Source: Terfezia claveryi (taxonomy: Eukaryota; Ascomycota; Pezizomycetes; Pezizales; Pezizaceae). From it: DNA of 64,000 nucleotides. Both the position numbers and the translations under genes were made by a program. The stretch is taken from positions 118,507-182,506 of the forward strand of contig WHUX01000108.1 of the NCBI GenBank assembly GCA_015179025.1. Direction: 5' to 3'. Positions 1-11,899 of this stretch are shown here, one piece after another. Under the pieces are notes generated by a model. The model worked only from the letters and a program-made list of their open reading frames with translations, searched no databases and was not told where the DNA came from. Every line of letters starts with the position of its first letter. Within the stretch, counting starts at the first letter, position 1.

Positions 1-270
1 GGCCGAGTGTATGCGCGCAAAGGAGTGAAAGCAGGTTCTGAGAGTGAGAGTCGTGCCAGTTGTTGGCACGACTGTCAAGTTGGACGACAAGTTTTAGTTT
101 TTTTGAGGTTCTACTGTATGTACGTACATTATTCGCATGTACAAGCAAATAATACAGCTTCTGCATACGAGGTTTTCTTCTTCATATCTTGTCGATTCTA
201 TCATTGTTCTCTGCCTCACACTCTCATTGGTCTTCATTCCGGTTACACAGTGTATGTTCTCCCGCTAGGA

Positions 271-520
271 TTTAGTTCATCTCTTTTCCGCGAGTCCTTC
301 AGTGCGTCAAGTTGGGGTTGAGGCTCAGTCAGGCCTTCGGGTCATCGGCTAGTCCGTTAATGACAGCATGGGGCCTCGTCTCTGTTCGTGTACTTAGTTT
401 GCGTGGGGTTGGCAGATTAACTTGCCTCTCCCTTGAATCCACCGGGTTTCCGCGTGGCTCCTCATAGCCCCCTAACGGGGCTGCATAGGAGTAATAAGTT
501 TTAAATAAAAAATAAAAAAA
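271..520 (+). mobile_element. 5'-truncated Tad1-like LINE, 3' UTR only (copy A)
   Basis: This is a LINE 3' end without coding sequence. It is flanked by a 12-bp direct repeat CTCCCGCTAGGA (259-270 and 521-532), as expected for target-primed insertion. It ends in an A-rich tail (503-520). Just upstream is a stem-loop AGCCCC-CTAAC-GGGGCT. The same 3' UTR recurs at 10.2, 23.5, 45.4, 47.1 and 49.5 kb. The family is inferred from the copies that retain RNase H coding sequence. Confidence 0.85.
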
Positions 521-532
521 CTCCCGCTAGGA

Positions 533-3500
533 GAGAAATACCTTTATATCGGCGCCGCAGAAAGGCATGAGTGGACGTTTGGGAGACAGCAGAGACAGCA
601 ACTAGAATCCTGATGCCATAACCTGAAGGAAGGTTATCCAGCTGCCATAAGCTGAAGGGAGGTTATCCGGACGCCATCAGCTGCCAGGGATATGTATGGG
701 ACGCTAGAGGCACAGGATGACATGGGACGTCAGAGGATCATGATGGCAGGATCAGATCGCCACGGGAGACATTGGCAGGACGGTGTCATCAGGACGCACC
801 CATAGTAGCTAGTGGCTTCCAGACGTTATAAAAATCCTTTCAGATGTACCCCGAAATTTTGTCTGCAGCACTGCATGTTAAGGGCTCGCCTCAGGTAGAC
901 TACGCCTCAGGTGCCTGTTGGCATCGTGAAACTGGTAAAGTCTCGATCTAAAAGACTAAAAATGGTGTGGTAGGGAGACTACCAAGATAGAACTAGTTTA
1001 ATTACAAAAAGGGTAGACTGGGAGATATTGGAAAAGGTATGGGCCAAAAAAGGACTACCTGTGTGATTTCTCAAAAAGGCAACCATCCAACGCTACCGAA
1101 ACAAGAAGTCAAAAATTCTAAATACCCATTGCGTGCTGCGGTGGGAGACTTTATTGCATGATCACCCACTGCAGTACTAGCCTAGCAATGTGAAGCTTAG
1201 ATATTGCAGAGCGGACGGGATGCCTCGTTTTCTTCAGTCTATGGTCGTAGATATCAGAATACTAGAGTTAATCTATTATAACATGACTGAAAAGTACTAC
1301 CAGAGCTAGTGTTATGGTCATTTCCACAAACCGGATGTCACCCTTCACATTTCACAAACTACTATACATCTACAATACAATCCCAAACTTTGACCTTACT
1401 TGGTTGTATATTAGGCTTGAAACTGTCGAAACCGTATATATAACTGTGAAAGGATGAGATATTTCCTTCATTATAACAGCTTCCTTGAGGTTATTTATCC
1501 TACAAGTGTTTTGTCTCGAGTTGATCTATCTTAAATGCTCTACCTGGTGCCAAGCCCGCTATGCACACACATACTACATAGCTACCTCTTGTAAACATAG
1601 ATATGTAAAGTATATAAAATGTGTATGTGTCTGTATGTGAGTATCATGTATGTACAAGTAATGTATACAAAGTGTGTATGTGAAAGTATGTGCAAACGTA
1701 TATATGTGTATATGTCACGGTACCAATGAACATAGTTACTCTGAACAGTAGGCAAGGCGGGCAATGACTAGTAGAACATTCTAGCAATAGCAAGCGTACT
1801 ACGACTGGCAAACGATAGAGTTATGGGAGACCAAATGGCACGATGCTATAACAAACATTATATTTTTGCAGATGTGATATGGCCAAACCTGATAATAAAG
1901 GGCTATGTACAAAGCTATTACAAAATCACAGCCTGAATCCTATCAATTGCGTTAAATATGGCATATCTGATAACCTTTAGCTAACTAAAGACCTCTAACC
2001 AGCTACTGACCTTATGAGCTTAGAGAATGATATTTCAGATACTCTAATTGCTTAGTAAACTACAGTTTACCAGGCATCTATAACTACTGGTGTTTCCATT
2101 TTAGTGTCTGCAAAAACTTCTACTCCAATTGTTGTTGCCGATACTTTAAGAATAATCTGAAATTCTTAATTTATTGACATACCAAAGTACTAACAGATCA
2201 TGACTGTATTAACCTCTCAGCTCTAGCTGAACCAAATTGGAAGGTTAGAGGGGGATCTAATCGACTTGGAAATACATGAATCTATTGCAGTCGCTGGGAT
2301 AGCTCCAGTTAGATATACCATTATCAATTCTTTTTTTTTTTTGGTAATCAGTACTCGTAAACCTTTATCAATGCAAGTGCATTATACACCAAAATGAGTA
2401 ATTATTTACATTGCCCGCAGTGGGTATGCCGTCCTCGGGCGGCTGATGCCCAGAACATATATGCATACTTTTCATACTTACCGAAAACATGAAGGTGAAT
2501 CCAGGTACGAAATCCCTCAATAGCCTGAAACACTTGCTTTAAATAAATTAACAAAATAAGGCGGATGATCTCCCAGGTGAATTCTATTGTTCCGGAATAG
2601 CAGTGTCCCGGATTACCTGGTTGACGATTCCTCAACCATTCCGCAACTATTTTTTGTTAGAATAATGTCCATTCACCCCACATTCGCTGTTTTGTATATA
2701 CTAGCATGTATATTGTCTTCGCAGTTTGCTCGCAATTACCCTTGTATGTTCACACTTTTGTCTTCTCATACCATACCACGGTATCAAGCTCTTTCTTTAC
2801 CTACATCTCATGTATTTAAAGCCCTCGCTTTCCCCGTATCTAGAGATCAATACAATCAACTCACACTCGGAATATCCTCGCTCTACTGCTTACTGCCACG
2901 GTAACACTGCTTCACATAGTTTCGCTCACTCTCCACCTTGTTCTATCTAACCTGGGCAACTCGCACATTTTTCACGCAGCAAAGTTGCAGAGTAGTACTG
3001 CCTTCGTAGACATCTTTGTGAGGCCACACAGCCGGCGGTAACTTGAACTCACCGTGTGACTCATTTTGGCCAGTATCGAGTAAAATCGCTATAATAGAAG
3101 GACAGTTCCCGAAATTCTTCACCACAGGTCAACTAATGCGTTAATCAAGCGAACTCCTCACGCCATCGGGGAAGAGCGCAGGCGCCCCTCGTGGGACCCG
3201 GTCATTTGGGTGGTGCGATATAGATATGCAAATTGTAATAAATTAAAGGAGCCCCTTATTGATGGCCCAGATGTAGCCCAAGCTGGAAGGTAGTGATCGC
3301 ACTGTGTTCAAGTTGGCAAGCTAGTATTAAGTGACTTTCTTGGCACGGAAAAACTTTAGGGCTGTGGATATTCATATACATTGGTACATCACTGCCATGG
3401 TCGTTGATAGCAGAGAAATACTGACAGGCATGTAGAATGCGAGATATACAGTGCAGTGCACCTATAGTAAATAGCCTCACTATTAATAAGATGGGTCTCC

Positions 3501-3583
3501 TTGTGCGTACCAGATATATAGAGCTTTTGAGGATTAGTATTTCTTTCGCTTGGATTTGGCTTTTCTAACTTAACTGAACGACA
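533..3583. other. Non-coding stretch
   Basis: I see no supportable gene. The stretch holds a 29-bp tandem duplication (615-672, GGTTATCC-containing units), a TATAAAA-like box near 828, a TATG/TGTA-rich low-complexity tract (about 1600-1720) and a T-run near 2331. All open frames are short and lack gene-like composition. Confidence 0.5.
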
Positions 3584-3585
3584 TA

Positions 3586-4383
3586 CAGTAGAAATTGTCC
3601 AATAAGATAGTAATATTGTTTAAGACAGTAATCGCGAATAGGACGGTGGCAGAACCCCGTTGCAAAAAACATTATAGGGGTACCGCGTATAAGGTTACTA
3701 GAAGGTTCGTGATTCCAAATCGTGATATGTTTATCTCTAACTTTATCCTGTTTGTATCATTAAGCCTTTTAAAGACCGAATTGCAGATCAGCATTATCAG
3801 AATAATTTACACAAGTGGAGAACAGGTAAGGCACTTCAATCCAAAGCATAGGATAATGTGCTAACAGGAATACAGCAAAGTATACTGCTTCAGAGCACCG
3901 TATCCTTATTACTCAATGGGCTGGCTAGGCTGGGAACTGCCCTTCAATGATCTGAAGGAGTCTATTGTTCAGTCATTTCATAATTGTGGCATAACAATTG
4001 CACTTGATGGCAGCGAGGATAGTGATATTATATTAATATTAGAGGGTTGGAGGGATATACTGTTGGCACCCAAGCGAAGATACTAGGTAGTTCGGATTCT
4101 GATGATGAGTATGGGCCTGGGTCCAATTCTGGAGATGAAGATGCAGTGGCCGAGGGAGATATATGGGCGAGGGAGATGCAGTGTCGGTGAGGAAGATGCT
4201 GGGAAGTTCAAGAATAACGGTTGAGCGTGATAGAGCGTTAAATTCAATAGCCGGACCCTGTGACACATGGTATAAGATAGCAACTGTAATTACGACAGTA
4301 ATCGCGAATAGGATGCTGAGGAGCTAAGGGCAAAACCAATTGTACTGTGTTTAAGACTGCAGCTTATCGGACAATTTCTATGG
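3586..4383. mobile_element. Tc1/pogo-type non-autonomous element with TIRs
   Basis: Terminal inverted repeats are visible: AGAAATTGTCCAATAAG at the left end (3590-3606) pairs with CTTATCGGACAATTTCT at the right (4364-4380), 16 of 17 positions. TA dinucleotides flank both ends (3584-3585 and 4384-4385), the usual Tc1/mariner/pogo target duplication. No transposase is encoded in the 798 bp. A direct repeat GACAGTAATCGCGAATAGGA occurs twice inside (near 3625 and 4292). A second similar end (GGACAATTTCT near 4429) suggests nesting or a partial duplication. From 4386 to 4950 I see nothing else. Confidence 0.6.
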
Positions 4384-4950
4384 TAGTTGATTTACAAACT
4401 ACAATAACTTATGAGCTAACTGCAATAGGACAATTTCTTGTCGTGTTGCCTAATTGGGTAGTACACTAGCCAAATGTGGCTTGAGGCGGTACCTAGCACT
4501 TTATGGGGGACACTAGACAATTTGAATTCAAGAAAGTGTAAGAGAAATCTATAACATGTAAATGGTCAAACGTAAATCAACATATCTCAAGGAAAAACAA
4601 CGAGCAACCCATGTCCCACTTGTCAACAGCGATAAATACCCACGTAATAATTCAACCTTCAGGTCAAGCCCCAGACCCATCACACATTCATCCCCCATCC
4701 TTATAGACCTAGGTTCCCTAATCCCCACTCCTGGTCCTATTCCTTGATGCTAAACATATTTTCCCGTTTCTAATACCCAGACTCTCTCCGTTTCTATCAC
4801 CGTCCTTACGCAACTCCATTGTTCCTGCGCCTATTCCCCATTGTCGACTGTAGCAAGTGTATCAGGGTTTCTGGTATCGTGATATAATCTGCCATCAAAC
4901 ACAGGCCAGTTTTTGTGATTAGGCGCCAAACTAATAAATCCAATAGGCAT

Positions 4951-5409
4951 TTACCAAAACGGATCCGCTAGCGATTCCGAAGCATAACCCAGATCATCAT
5001 AGGCGCTTCTCATTGAAAATTGGTTATAGTCTGCGCTTAGACTATCGGAAGGGTAAACGAGGGGGTAATCAACCGTGCCATATACAGGGTCTTGATGCTG
5101 TGCAGAATTGTGACCTTGTAAATCGTGTGGGGGTGGGTTAGTGGTAGCGGTGCTGTTGGCTGCTGTATTGTCGGAGGTACCAGTATGGAGGTATGCTACC
5201 GGACTGAAGAGCCCTTGAGGGTCAGCTATAGCCGGTGCATGTGAATATCCTTGTCCGTGATCGAAGTCCTCGTTATTGTTGAAGATGTTAATGGGGGTTG
5301 TTGGTTTTGCAGGTGATAAGGAAAAATGCTCTTGTGTGTCGGCTACCTCTGGAATATCCAGTTTATATATATTGTCTATAGCACAGTTAATACCAGACGG
5401 TTGGGATGG
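4951..5409 (-). pseudogene. In-frame C-terminal continuation of zinc-finger paralog 1 beyond a TAG
   Basis: Directly after the TAG at 5410-5412 the same frame stays open to a TAA at 4953-4951. It resembles the paralog's exon 3 immediately after the stop: INCAID here against ANCAID there. The sequence is Pro/Ser/Asn/Tyr-rich, like the paralog tail. The simplest reading is a single CAG-to-TAG change in a formerly longer protein (492 aa if read through). A 54-nt intron spanning the stop (GTATCT donor, TAG acceptor) would also keep frame, but it lacks a clear branch site. Confidence 0.5.
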
Positions 5410-6593
5410 CTAGGACGGACAACGGAAATTACACAAACCAGAATATTCACCCGCGCCAGATACCTCACCACTGAAACTCAACCTACTTTCAGAGTAGTAC
5501 CCATAACTCATATCCATACCCGAATTGGCTTGCCCAAGACTATTACTTGCCAATCGCTGCGATCCCCTTTGTTGTGCCAAAGCCAATCCACCATCATTCA
5601 CATGGACCAAGCGCTTCTCAGACTGGACTAACATTGAACCACTAATCGTATCATTGTCCGGATGCGATTCGCCTGAGGTATCTGAATCAATTGGGGATGT
5701 ACTAGGAATTTCAAGCGGATTCGGCACCAGTGGAGCCTCGTATTGTGTATTTGTCGTCCCATTATGCTTATTCTTTCTGGCGTTGTATTGTGACTGGGAA
5801 ATTGTATCCATACCTGATAAGAATATGTCAGTCTAGTGTTATTTGAAGACTATGGAGGCGGGATGATCTAATTGTAGGTATTGAAAGCTCAGGAAACTTA
5901 ATTACTAACCGCAGTATGGCTTGCATTGATTGATTGCAATCTTGATGGGTATATACCCCTTTGCCTTTTCAAGCTTTCCCAACCACCTTAGCAACTCAGG
6001 GTGAACTAGCTCATAGTTACGCTTAGTGCACTTTGTTTTATTCCGATGATGCCTGTTCAAGCCATATGGTTTGCCAAAACGTCCCCCGCAAGTGAGGCAC
6101 TGGTAGCCATTGATGTGTCTCAAAGCATCCTCCCTACAACGATGTTAATACTTGTAGTCAGGATAGGTTTCTAAGTGGTTGGCGGAGATGTAATAACGCA
6201 CTTGAGTTTGGCGCAGTCCTTGAACCCCGATTTGTTGAGCATGAACTCGCATCGTTTACCAAGAAACCCACACAGGTATCTTTTTTTTTCCGCTCGCTCC
6301 TTCCTCACTTTTCTTTGTGGTTTTACCACAATCCCTGTATCCTTTGGAGGGTCCCCCAGGGATGGGGCAGCTTGGGAGGTATCTTCATCATCCTCCAGGG
6401 TATGTTTTGGAGAATCACCAAGGGATGATGAAAGAGTAAAGACATATTGAGGTTTGGTACTGGCAGATTGGGGAGTATCTTCATCCCCTTTCGGGGTATC
6501 TCTTGGAGAGTCACTCGGGGATGAATATGACGATATTTGTCGGCTGATATAGGCAATTTGGAGGCCGACTGCCCAGTCTTCAGAATCCATCAT
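5410..6593 (-). CDS. Zinc-finger protein, paralog 1 (probably interrupted by a stop codon)
   Basis: Three exons on the minus strand: 6593-6202, 6133-5910 and 5813-5410, with introns 6134-6201 (GTGCGT donor) and 5814-5909 (GTTAGT donor, CTGAC branch site, CAG acceptor). The spliced frame is 340 codons including the stop. Exon 1 ends in a cysteine-containing segment (YLCGFLGKRCEF...DCAKLK). Exon 2 carries a C2HC-type finger: YQCLTCGGRFGKPYGLNRHH followed by KTKC. The same exon structure and splice positions occur in the gene at 13.5-14.9 kb, so the two are duplicates. The frame meets TAG at 5410-5412, yet continues open for 153 more codons. Similarity to the paralog also extends upstream of the chosen ATG (6593), where no in-frame ATG exists. 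It may bind DNA or RNA; the role is unknown. It could be a recent pseudogene. Confidence 0.6.
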
Positions 6594-7985
6594 ACGTTCG
6601 AGAGTGCGGGTAAGACAAAATTGCAGGAGGAAACGGCGGGCTTTATCAAGGGTACTAGTGAATTGTATTTGTATATTGAAACTCTGATAGTTATAGAAAG
6701 GCCAATCCTATAGCTATAGAGATTCGAGGCCCCTTTATGTTACTTGTTCATTCCCAACAATACCTTCCCTTGCCTGATAGGTTTGCTCTGTGTGCACGCA
6801 CTACAATTCGATTCTCTCCATGAGAATCTCTAAGTCTCCCTAGGGCTTGGGGCGCGCATCTTGCGATGTATGTCATCGTGACCTGTCGAGATGGATATTG
6901 TTTCACTCCTCGGACTGCGCTTAAGTACATGTTGTATACTGCGCGACCGCGGTGCAAACAAGTGTAAATCTATATTTCCGGGGTTTAAGTTTGCATGGCC
7001 CAGTTGTGGTGCAACCTGAAGTACAAGGAAGGATTGTGGATCCATGGATCCACAAGCTTTATGATCTATTTTGCGTGCCTATCTTGGTGATTTGTTTTTC
7101 CATCGTAGGGCCGGCTATGGGAGGCTTCAGTGCAGGGTTGGTGTACCTGGAGCACGACAACGGTGGTCGACTTTTGCTTGTGAATTTTTCTCACTGGACC
7201 TAGTAATAGGCTACTTTAAGGTGGGGTCAGGTAAGTGGCTTTGTCAACGGGGCGTGGAATACCACCATCGATATCGGTTGAAGGCTGGAAAACAAAAGTT
7301 CCCTTGCGGCTTGCCTGGTATGGAAATCGAATATATAACGATTGGGGCTCGGGTTTGCTCCAGGAGTGAAAGGCAGCAATCTAAGCAACGTTGCCTCTGT
7401 ATGCAGCGGTCTGCCACCTAGCGTTTCGTCGAGGGAATGATTTTTGCATCCCATGGGGCTGGAATGTGAGAGTTTGATCCTTCTTTATGGTAGCAACAGA
7501 ATTATATATTAAAATTGATCTAACCATGACGTTGCTCAGTTCCCATTCGTAATATTTGGTTCGAAATTCCGTAGTTGAGAAGACGTTTACTCATGGTAAT
7601 TGACAACACCGTGCAGGACGAGCTCACTTGGTCGATCTCAAAAACCAGAAGGTTTCTGACGTCGGAGGAAATAGCATATTGCAGAACAGAACAAGCACAG
7701 CATAGCACATATATCTAATTTTCGTGATCTTTCAGAGTGAGCTACAAAAACCCCAGAGGGTCAATATTTGCTACGACTTGATGATTCAAGAACAACTTTT
7801 TCAACATTGCAACCGTGTCCGCTAGTGATTTTGTTTTTCCTTTTTATATAGTCTATACCCGCGATCGGCTTAAGGTCATGACGGGGTCCCGAAGTCTCCT
7901 CTTATAAGGTTGGACCTATGGTTTCCGTACAAGAAGCGAGCCTCCCAAGCCTAAGAAAGAACAAATGAAACACGCGCAAAAACAA
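6594..7985. other. Intergenic, no recognised content
   Basis: Short open frames on both strands overlap each other and show no recognisable family. The stretch is possibly the 5' region of the 5.4-6.6 kb gene followed by degraded repeat sequence. It includes a palindromic GGATCCATGGATCC near 7038-7051. Confidence 0.4.
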
Positions 7986-7989
7986 CTAT

Positions 7990-9245
7990 GTACATCCCAC
8001 ACCTCCGCCGCCAACTCCCATCCCTCACGGGTCAGTAAAGAAAGTCTCAACCAAATCCACCAAGACTTTCACAGCCATCTTTCCTTTTCGTCTGCTTGCT
8101 CCCATGAACTCGCCCTCCTTGCCAGCAATACAGGATAAGGCTGACACCCCCTCCGTAATCAACCCCCTAACCTGCTCCTCCGCTCCCTGCTTGGTCAGTC
8201 TGACTGCTTCCTATTGCCGTAAATCCCACCAGGAGCTTTTACCCAGCCGAACCTCACTGCCTCTTCACGAATCCTCTCCTGCCTTTCTTCGATCACCCAC
8301 CTTAAGTCCCATGTCCTCGCTTCTCCAAACTTGCCTGCAGCGGCGATCGCTATAATTGCTGCATGCGCGTCTAGACGTCTATCATAATGAGGACCTTCTC
8401 TTCTCGTCGAGCAGCCTCCAACGCTCCTCTAACTCCTGCAATCTTTCCATCCCAAACCGTTCTGACCTTCCCTAACCCCCAACAACCCTCTGTCCTCCCT
8501 ACTATGTGAACTGCAAACCATCCCCCCTTACTCCTCCTTCCTCCCGCTTACTCCGTTCGATGTAGGAAATTTGGCAGCCGTTCACCGCCTCATAAATTCT
8601 CAAACTCCACCCATCTTTTGGTGCCTTCTCCTTCAGCTGAATATTGACTACCGGCTGAACGACTTGCCGGCAGCAGCCCCCAAGGCTTCTGCACCTATAT
8701 CCGCTTCCTCCATTTCAAATAACCTGCTTCAAAATACCTCCCAAATTGGAATACAGTAACCATCTCGGATGCTATTGTCTTCGAGAATGATTGTAGAGGG
8801 GTTCTTCATCATCTTGATCGCAGTCTTGCCTGCACGGCTTCGATAGCCATGCGTAGGATCCCCACCCTGCGATCTGACATACCAACTCCTTTCTTTCCCC
8901 TCTTGTAGGCCCAATGTGCTTGGTATTGGACGCTTTCCAACTCCTTCTCCTAATCCCGCCTCCAGCCTAGCTCCAAACCCAACAGTGCAATTGTCCGAAT
9001 CATTCCAGTGAACAGATGCTTCCAACTAACTGTACTGATTCTCCACTCCAAGTTCCCAATCCTATTGCACCTTCGCAACATACTCCTTGCCTTACGAATT
9101 TAGCCTTCCAATGTTTTTGAAATCTAAGGCTCTCATCCATTTGGGCTCTCAACCACTTCAGTCCGCTAGTGATACAATAGCACACTGGAGGCTCTGCGCT
9201 ACAGAAAAAGCAGCGCAAGACTTTAGGGACTTGTAGAGAGGCCAA
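7990..9245 (-). pseudogene. Degenerate Tad1-like LINE: reverse transcriptase C-terminus plus RNase H
   Basis: Read on the minus strand with frameshifts. At 9150-9050 there is a thumb-like segment (SGLKWLRAQMDESLRFQKHW) typical of fungal Tad1 LINE reverse transcriptases. Near 8460-8200 there is an RNase H-like segment: VWDGKIAGVRGALEAAR, then RTWDLRWVIEERQERIREEA, then FGWVKA and LTKQGAEEQVR. Several stops and frameshifts make it non-functional. It is a separate, more diverged LINE lineage from the copies whose tails end at 10.1, 45.3 and 49.4 kb. Exact ends cannot be set. Confidence 0.65.
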
Positions 9246-10134
9246 AGAAAAGGAAGGGGTACCAGATCATTGGCAGTTCCCAAATTAAATAGTAATTCAA
9301 GTTATGAAACCCCGAATCCTATGCAACTACTAACACCAGGACCTACACCTGGAATGGAGTTATCTTCGATCTTCAAGAAGCAGTTAGGAGGTATTAAGTT
9401 TGTCTTAGAAGCAAAAGAGAAGGGGTTACCAAGGAAGAGGTGTATTCAAGAGGAATTAGTGAGGGGTAGATAGCAGAGCAAACTGCATTGGAATTGAGCA
9501 GCTGAGATGCACCAGTTGGGAAGAAAGAAGAGAAGGAGGAGTCAAGTTTTGGTGAGGAGACAGTGGGCCCATAGGTCAGCAAAGAAAATTCGCCAGGTTT
9601 CTTAGACTCAGATGATAAGGAGCTGATTGAACAATAGGGACGGAACTTCCGAACCTCAAAGTTAGCAGAGCTGGAGGAGAAACAGTCTAAGAAGGTGGAG
9701 TTATTTTTGCTAAAATACTTTCTGATTTCTGGGCTTCTCAGACCCTAAAGAAGATATTGATATTGTTTAGCAATTTTTGGAGAAGCTGGCGGTGAGTGAA
9801 AGGGGAACAGAACAGCTCTCCAATGCATTTGAAGTAGGCTGGGACCAACTGCAGGAGGTAGTATACTAAGGTCAGGACGGTAATAACGAGGACAGCTTTC
9901 AGATAAAGGGAGGATAATCGCTGGTCTCAATGACAAAGTTCAGCTGTTGACCAAACCGGATTTATCCAACCTCGATATAGTACTTTTGGTTGCGAACTTG
10001 AACAAACGATAGTGATTTTTTGCAGAGCAGGAAGTATAGATGCGAAATAAGCAGAAGAAGTTGGTAAAAGAGGCACAGGAGTTCATAGTAGAGAATGGAA
10101 AGATGAAGGACAGCATGGGATAGATAGACAAGGA

Positions 10135-10858
10135 TATTTTCTTAAAAAAAATATTCAGTACTCATGTGCGGTCCTAATAAGGGGACTATGATGAGCCACC
10201 CGGAAACCCGGGTGGTTTCAGGACGAGGCAAGTTAATTCGCCAGGTTAGGCGCTAAATACAAGTATGAAATAGCGAGTGAGGCGGGGCTCCCGTGCTGTC
10301 ATTAACCGCTTGCGCGGATGACCCGAAGAACCTGACTAGAGCCCGACCTCCGAATTCCAAAAGGAAAATATAAAAGCTGGCTATATAAGAGAGATCGTAA
10401 ATAACTGTGAGGTGGGGCCCATGCTGTCATTAACCGCATACGCAGATAACCCAAAGGACCAGATCGAAGCCCGACCACCAAATATCAATAATCAGTAGAT
10501 AATCAATCAATAGAGCTTGATATAGAGATAGCTGAAAAAAAGCCTCTGTTGTCTCCAAAACCTCCTCTCCCTCCTTTCTCCACTCCTGTTTCTCTAGTTC
10601 CGCCCATATGCTCCTGTAGGGCTCCTTCTCGTTCGAACCGTGGACTTATATGCTGCGCGTTCTCGGTCGGATGTCCGCATGCACATGCTGTGTCTTCCAC
10701 TTTGCCGATGTAGTGTAACCAGCCCCCAGTCTGTCCACATTCATGTGTAAGCTGAGAGTGCATGTCTGTCCCATTCGCATCTTCGATCACCGAACCCTCT
10801 TTCCTTCTTGCCTCTTATCATATGGCCTTGGAGGCTGCCCGTGGGCCTCCCTCCGTTG
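10135..10858 (-). mobile_element. 5'-truncated Tad1-like LINE (copy B)
   Basis: The element is on the minus strand and flanked by a 13-bp duplication AGATAGACAAGGA (10122-10134 and 10859-10871). It keeps the C-terminal coding end (RCEWDRHALSAYT, then GGWLHYIGKVEDTACACGHP, a zinc-knuckle-like C-x-C...H motif seen in other copies) and the 3' UTR. The UTR contains two tandem versions of a GCTGTCATTAACCGC motif (about 10293 and 10424). The frame is broken. The tail is T/A-rich rather than pure A. Confidence 0.8.
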
Positions 10859-11142
10859 AGATAGACAAGGAGATGAAGATAATTGAGGAAAAGTGGAAGG
10901 CGTGCAGAGAAAAAGATACAGGTAAAGGCAGGGAAGGCGGTGGCTATAGAGCGGAAGAAATGGGAAGGTATATACTACCAGTTGAGGTAGTACCTACTGC
11001 ATCCCAGACTGACCCTGCAGCAGAGAAAGTAAAGATGATACAGGTGGAAGTGACGACGCAGATAGAAATGGGGATTGAGGTGTTAGAAAAGATGACGGAA
11101 GAAGAGGGAGGCAAAAGATAGCTAGGATATTGTCATGAAGGA

Positions 11143-11438
11143 GTGGGGTGGATGGCGTAGTTGGAAGCCATCTTGGTGCATGCTCTTGTGTGCGTAGGTT
11201 CGAATCCTGCCCCTGCCAAAGGTTTTTCTAACAGCCAAGGAACAGGGGTTTGTCCTAAAGAGGTTTGTCTTGGCAAGTCCCAAATGGCCTTGGTAGGGGT
11301 GGATTGGGGGGTTAGGGTGGCCAAGTTGTTCCGTTGGCAAGTGTGGAGGCAGACCAAGTCTTCTAAAGATGCGGTAAACGGGGCCGTCTCATAGCCTAAG
11401 GCTCCATAGACGTACAGACTTCAAAAAAAAAAAAAAAA
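11143..11438 (+). mobile_element. tRNA-derived SINE with target-site duplications
   Basis: The element is about 296 bp, flanked by a 13-bp duplication TTGTCATGAAGGA (11130-11142 and 11440-11452). The head holds an A box TGGCGTAGTTGG (11153-11164) and a perfect B box GGTTCGAATCC (11197-11207), spaced as in tRNA genes, so it has an internal Pol III promoter. A T-arm-like stem (GTAGG/CCTGC) surrounds the B box, but the acceptor stem does not pair well, so it is not a functional tRNA gene. The body ends in GTCTCATAGCCTAAGGCTCC and ACAGACTTC, then a 17-A tail. Two shorter copies share this tail (24.7 and 30.2 kb). Confidence 0.85.
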
Positions 11439-11899
11439 ATTGTCATGAAGGATAGGTTTGAGGACTCTGACCTCGCCAGTCTCATTTTTGAAGACCTATC
11501 TGGGTAGCGCTGATATAGCAGTACCTCCTGCTACCTAAAAAAAGGCTGCATCAGCAAAAGTAAGGAGTCTCCTGCCAGAGATCCATGGCAGATATTATAC
11601 AGGATGCAGGAGTGAGAGGGGTTATGGGAGCACGTTGGATCTTGGGAGGTAACCAGGATTTCAGTAAAGCTACCAGTTCCATGATGGTTTCTTTTGATAG
11701 GAAGTTAGCCGTTTGGAGTCACCTGAAGATGAGGGGACGTTGGGTCCCAAGCAAGGACTACAAGTTTGACAGCCGGAGAAAGAGAGTGCAATTGCGCAGT
11801 AACTGGTACCGGATATCTTAGGGATTGCTTTCATCATATTTCTTTTACCCCGATTGGCGAATTGCATTCCCTTCAGTTTCCCAAAACTTCCAACTTGTA

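Larger units (their letters stand above)
9270..11850 (+). pseudogene. LINE ORF1 (gag-like) relic, split by a younger LINE and a SINE
   Basis: Three pieces read as one decayed ORF1-like sequence: 9270-10134, 10872-11142 and 11453-about 11850. The first join is seamless once the inserted LINE is removed (IDK...IDKEMKIIEEKWKACREK). The last piece has GARWILGGNQDFSKATSSMMVSF style sequence followed by VWSHLKMRGRWVPSKDY, which resembles the RNA-binding part of Tad1 ORF1 proteins as I remember them. Lys/Glu-rich helical sequence precedes it. Several stops are present. The nesting order follows from the target duplications of the two inserts. Confidence 0.55.

Noticed and set aside
1600..1764. Small minus-strand protein
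   Set aside because: Low-complexity TATG/TGTA repeats give an artificial Tyr/His/Ile-rich frame.
11143..11218. Functional tRNA gene
   Set aside because: A and B boxes are good, but the acceptor stem does not pair and the sequence is the head of a poly-A-tailed retroposon with duplications.
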